From positions 1 through 46,713 of the forward strand of contig JAIRNF010000023.1 in assembly GCA_031258195.1 (NCBI GenBank): a stretch of DNA of 46,713 bases, in the 5' to 3' direction. Below, piece after piece: positions 44,244 through 46,713 of the stretch (positions are counted from its first letter, which is position 1; every line of letters starts with the position of its first letter). Source of the DNA: Prevotellaceae bacterium (GTDB lineage: Bacteria > Bacteroidota > Bacteroidia > Bacteroidales > UBA932). Both the position numbers and the translations under genes were made by a program. Below the pieces are notes generated by a model that worked only from the letters and a program-made list of their open reading frames with translations, did no database searches and had not been told where the DNA came from.

Positions 44244-46713
44244 TTACTCATTACTAGTGTTAGCTTGCTCGGTATTTCTTTGTTCGGTTCTGTTTTGCTG
44301 CTGCCCGCCTTCTCTATTACGCCAGCCACCTCTACGTCTCTTCTTGAAGAGCTCTTTAAACGTTTTTGCCTCTTTTCTATAAACTACGCCTACCCCTTGC
44401 GTTGTTGGAGCTTGCTCGTAAAACTGATCGTTTGTAACGTTATAGGCTTTTATTATCCATTCTCCGCTCTTGGTTAGCTTATACTCCACGCTAAAATCGC
44501 CTGTGAAATCATCGGTTGCAGTTGCCGTATTCCTATAGCCGAGGTTGGTTGTTACTGTAACTCTGTTGTTGAAAAGATTGGCAGATACCATAACGTTGGC
44601 TTCTATATCGTCTGAACCGTCTTCACCAGCACGCAGCTCTGTTCCCACAGACCAGTTTTCATTCAATACGTTTGACAGCAAGTTATTCAGCTGGGTAGAG
44701 AGTGTTGATGACAATATTGATGTCCATGAAGTAGAAGAACTCGCTCCCACCACTCCTTCCGGCGGATAAAATCTGCCTAGCGCGAGCAAATATGCAATTT
44801 GCTTAATCTTCAAATCGTCGTTATATAATAAGCCTTCTACTTTACGCTGTACACTTTCGTCAACATTAGGTATTTTAATATCGTAGGTTATTACCATATT
44901 GTCCATGTCACCCGAAATATTTATTAAACAGTTGACCTGAACACGAGAAGATGAGAGGTAGGGATCGGATGTAAAACTTTCGTCAAGAGTCGCCAAATCT
45001 GCTCTTAAACTATAAATAGCAGTAGCATTAAACCTTGTTGCCATAGGGTCTCCTCGGAATGTTACTTTACCTTCGTCAGCCAGCTGAAATTGCTTTTTAA
45101 GTACATTCTGGAAGGAAAAAGCGGCACTCCCCTTACTCACTGTATAATCGCCATGAAGAGACATTTCATCCTTCATCATATCATATATCATCTGTATGTT
45201 CCCACTACCGCTAACGCTTGCAATATCTCCGGCTGCCTGGTTAAGCACCATTCCGGCGGTAAGTTCCGGTGAAAGCGTTAAAGCTAGCTCTACACGTAGA
45301 GGAAGCGAAACCGACGAACTTTCAATAGATTCAAAGATTCTATTAACGCCGTCAGCCTCATTTACTGTTGTATCCTCGCCTGTATTAATATAGGTTATAC
45401 CAGTATATTGCTGGGCTGTTCTGGCAGACTCAGGTAGCTGTATAAATACTCTGCCTGTACCGCTATTATTGATAGAAGCTTTTGCCAACATATTATCAGT
45501 AGAGCCCGATATATCAATAGTTCCGTTTAACCCTAGCTTACCATATATCATGCTATCACGCTGGTTTGGGTTATTCAGCAAGAGAAAGTTGCGAAGCCTT
45601 ATATCCAAATCAAGATTCACATCGCTAAAACTTTTATGACCTATGCTTCCGCTTATTGTTGCCGTATTATTTGTGTTATCTACTATTCTGAACTGGTTAA
45701 ACGCTATTTTATTAGGTGTTATAGGAATAGTATCGGAGAGCTTATACTGTACGTTGGTCATTTTTACACCAATATTTACATCGTTTAAATGCAGCTCGCC
45801 ATTTAGGTTAGGACTACTTAAAGCCCCTTCAGCAGTGAGCTGTAGCCCAAGCCCCCCTGACAAGCCAAACAGGTAATCGCGGGTTATCGGCTCGATCCAG
45901 TCCAGCTCTAGCTCTCTCATATTAGCAACAAGCGAAAGTTGGTTTTTTGTTGGAAAAACGTATCCGTTAATTCTGGAGTTGTTGCCATTGGTCTGCCACA
46001 ATTCAGCATCAATCATAAGCGCCTCCTGTTGGTTATCCCAAGCGCTACCTATTTCCAAATTTCCGATTGACTTGTTATTAACCGCGATATCGTTAACGTT
46101 GAAATAGTCTGTCGAGACAATAGGATTCGACAAAATGTTTGTTGCCCCGATACTAGCATTAATTTCCCCCTTTAAGTCAATATCAGACTGCAATGCGGCC
46201 ATGATAGACGATAGGTAAAGCTGATCTATTGTTACATTTAGCACATCGTCTGTTGATGAAGAAACAACGCCATCAACTTTAATGTTTCCACCGCTTGTAT
46301 CGGCTAGTTCAAATGTATTTATGGTATATCGATCATTATCTATCTGAATACTCGAAGGTATAACATTAAACCGCTGCCTGTTTACATATACCGCTCCCGG
46401 ATTTAGCTCCACATCTATAAGTGGCATTGCGGTACTATCTTCTCTTGCGGTAAAATGAATATCCGCATCAACAAAACCAAATAACGCCATAGCATCTGAT
46501 GGGCTACTGGTTGCCGCCCTAATATTTATACTATCTTCCAAAACCTTAGCCATTAAACCAATCTTGGCTGTATCGCCTGCCCCTTGAGGCATTCCGGTAC
46601 GGGCAAAAATTGCCATTTTCGGAGCGAGTGTATCATTATCCACTCCTATTACTGTTTGCACCAACTCCATCCCTCCCATTGTTAACTTAGGAATAGCGGC
46701 GCTCAACAGCACA
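44244..46713 (-). CDS. translocation/assembly module TamB, C-terminal part (runs off the window)
   Basis: An 822-residue stretch of a larger protein, open to the window edge, so the N-terminus is outside. It has long beta-rich repeats typical of AsmA/TamB proteins (GELHLNDVNIGVKM, KLGLNGTIDISGS) and the TamB_C (DUF490) domain: YDIKIPNVDESVQRKVEGL, QIAYLLALGRFYPPEG, VGTELRAGEDG. The tail is basic and Gln-rich (KKRRRGGWRN). TamB spans the periplasm and works with TamL, whose gene starts five bases after the stop. Confidence 0.92.
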   Translation of the reverse strand, partial: VLLSAAIPKLTMGGMELVQTVIGVDNDTLAPKMAIFARTGMPQGAGDTAKIGLMAKVLEDSINIRAATSSPSDAMALFGFVDADIHFTAREDSTAMPLIDVELNPGAVYVNRQRFNVIPSSIQIDNDRYTINTFELADTSGGNIKVDGVVSSSTDDVLNVTIDQLYLSSIMAALQSDIDLKGEINASIGATNILSNPIVSTDYFNVNDIAVNNKSIGNLEIGSAWDNQQEALMIDAELWQTNGNNSRINGYVFPTKNQLSLVANMRELELDWIEPITRDYLFGLSGGLGLQLTAEGALSSPNLNGELHLNDVNIGVKMTNVQYKLSDTIPITPNKIAFNQFRIVDNTNNTATISGSIGHKSFSDVNLDLDIRLRNFLLLNNPNQRDSMIYGKLGLNGTIDISGSTDNMLAKASINNSGTGRVFIQLPESARTAQQYTGITYINTGEDTTVNEADGVNRIFESIESSSVSLPLRVELALTLSPELTAGMVLNQAAGDIASVSGSGNIQMIYDMMKDEMSLHGDYTVSKGSAAFSFQNVLKKQFQLADEGKVTFRGDPMATRFNATAIYSLRADLATLDESFTSDPYLSSSRVQVNCLINISGDMDNMVITYDIKIPNVDESVQRKVEGLLYNDDLKIKQIAYLLALGRFYPPEGVVGASSSTSWTSILSSTLSTQLNNLLSNVLNENWSVGTELRAGEDGSDDIEANVMVSANLFNNRVTVTTNLGYRNTATATDDFTGDFSVEYKLTKSGEWIIKAYNVTNDQFYEQAPTTQGVGVVYRKEAKTFKELFKKRRRGGWRNREGGQQQNRTEQRNTEQANTSNE

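Noticed and set aside
1-46713. CRISPR arrays, transposase genes, rRNA operons
   Set aside because: No regularly spaced repeats, no transposase motifs and no rRNA sequence were seen.

Overview
The window looks like a piece of chromosome from a Bacteroidetes bacterium, most likely of the order Bacteroidales. Evidence: the promoters read TAnnTTTG (the Bacteroidetes -7 element), recognisable Shine-Dalgarno sequences are rare, and the gene set is typical of the phylum: gldF/gldG, PorP/SprF, a type-B type IX secretion (T9SS) C-terminal domain, TamL/TamB, L31 type B and glutaminyl-tRNA synthetase. The DNA is AT-rich except for the first ~245 bases, which are about 63% GC. I cannot name a species.

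Layout. (1) 1-245: a GC-rich block unlike the rest. (2) 504-5263: BI-1/YccA membrane protein, rpmE2, lon and an RsmI-like methyltransferase, with a nested inverted-repeat element (4357-4499) after lon. (3) 5293-7494, minus: FKBP lipoprotein, SRPBCC protein and pyrE. (4) 7587-14798, plus: a tight run of NUDIX, FAH-family, small membrane protein, lpxB, gldF, gldG, SDR and mtaB. (5) 14892-20487: fhs with a strong terminator, then an envelope run (inositol monophosphatase with an in-frame stop, lipid A-type acyltransferase, frameshifted DUF218 protein, glycosyltransferase 2, small membrane protein) and a CAT-anticodon tRNA. (6) 20490-22780: a graveyard of phage-like fragments (S24 regulator, unknown ORF, RelA/SpoT-like domain, KilA-N protein) with a 49-bp direct repeat, abutting a galactokinase remnant. 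(7) 22983-32298, minus: PorP/SprF, a PorE-like OmpA protein with two SPOR domains, and a 1821-residue surface protein with a type-B T9SS tail. (8) 32781-36583, plus: a badly decayed beta-helix protein with a type-A T9SS tail, and a beta-barrel gene frameshifted near its end. (9) 36769-41483: mltF-like transglycosylase; surE, nadD and folB on minus; glnS on plus. (10) 41598-46713, minus: a tiny Cys/Lys-rich exported protein, TamL and the C-terminal part of TamB.

Much of the window serves the cell surface: lipid A synthesis, outer-membrane assembly (TamL/TamB), murein turnover, the gliding-associated ABC transporter and T9SS-dependent adhesin display. The 22983-32298 operon reads as a large T9SS surface fibre or adhesin with its own PorP/SprF partner and a peptidoglycan-binding anchor. 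Disrupted genes are frequent (at least eight loci), including two otherwise well-conserved genes. This points to genome erosion in a host-associated lineage, or to base-level assembly errors; raw reads would tell them apart.
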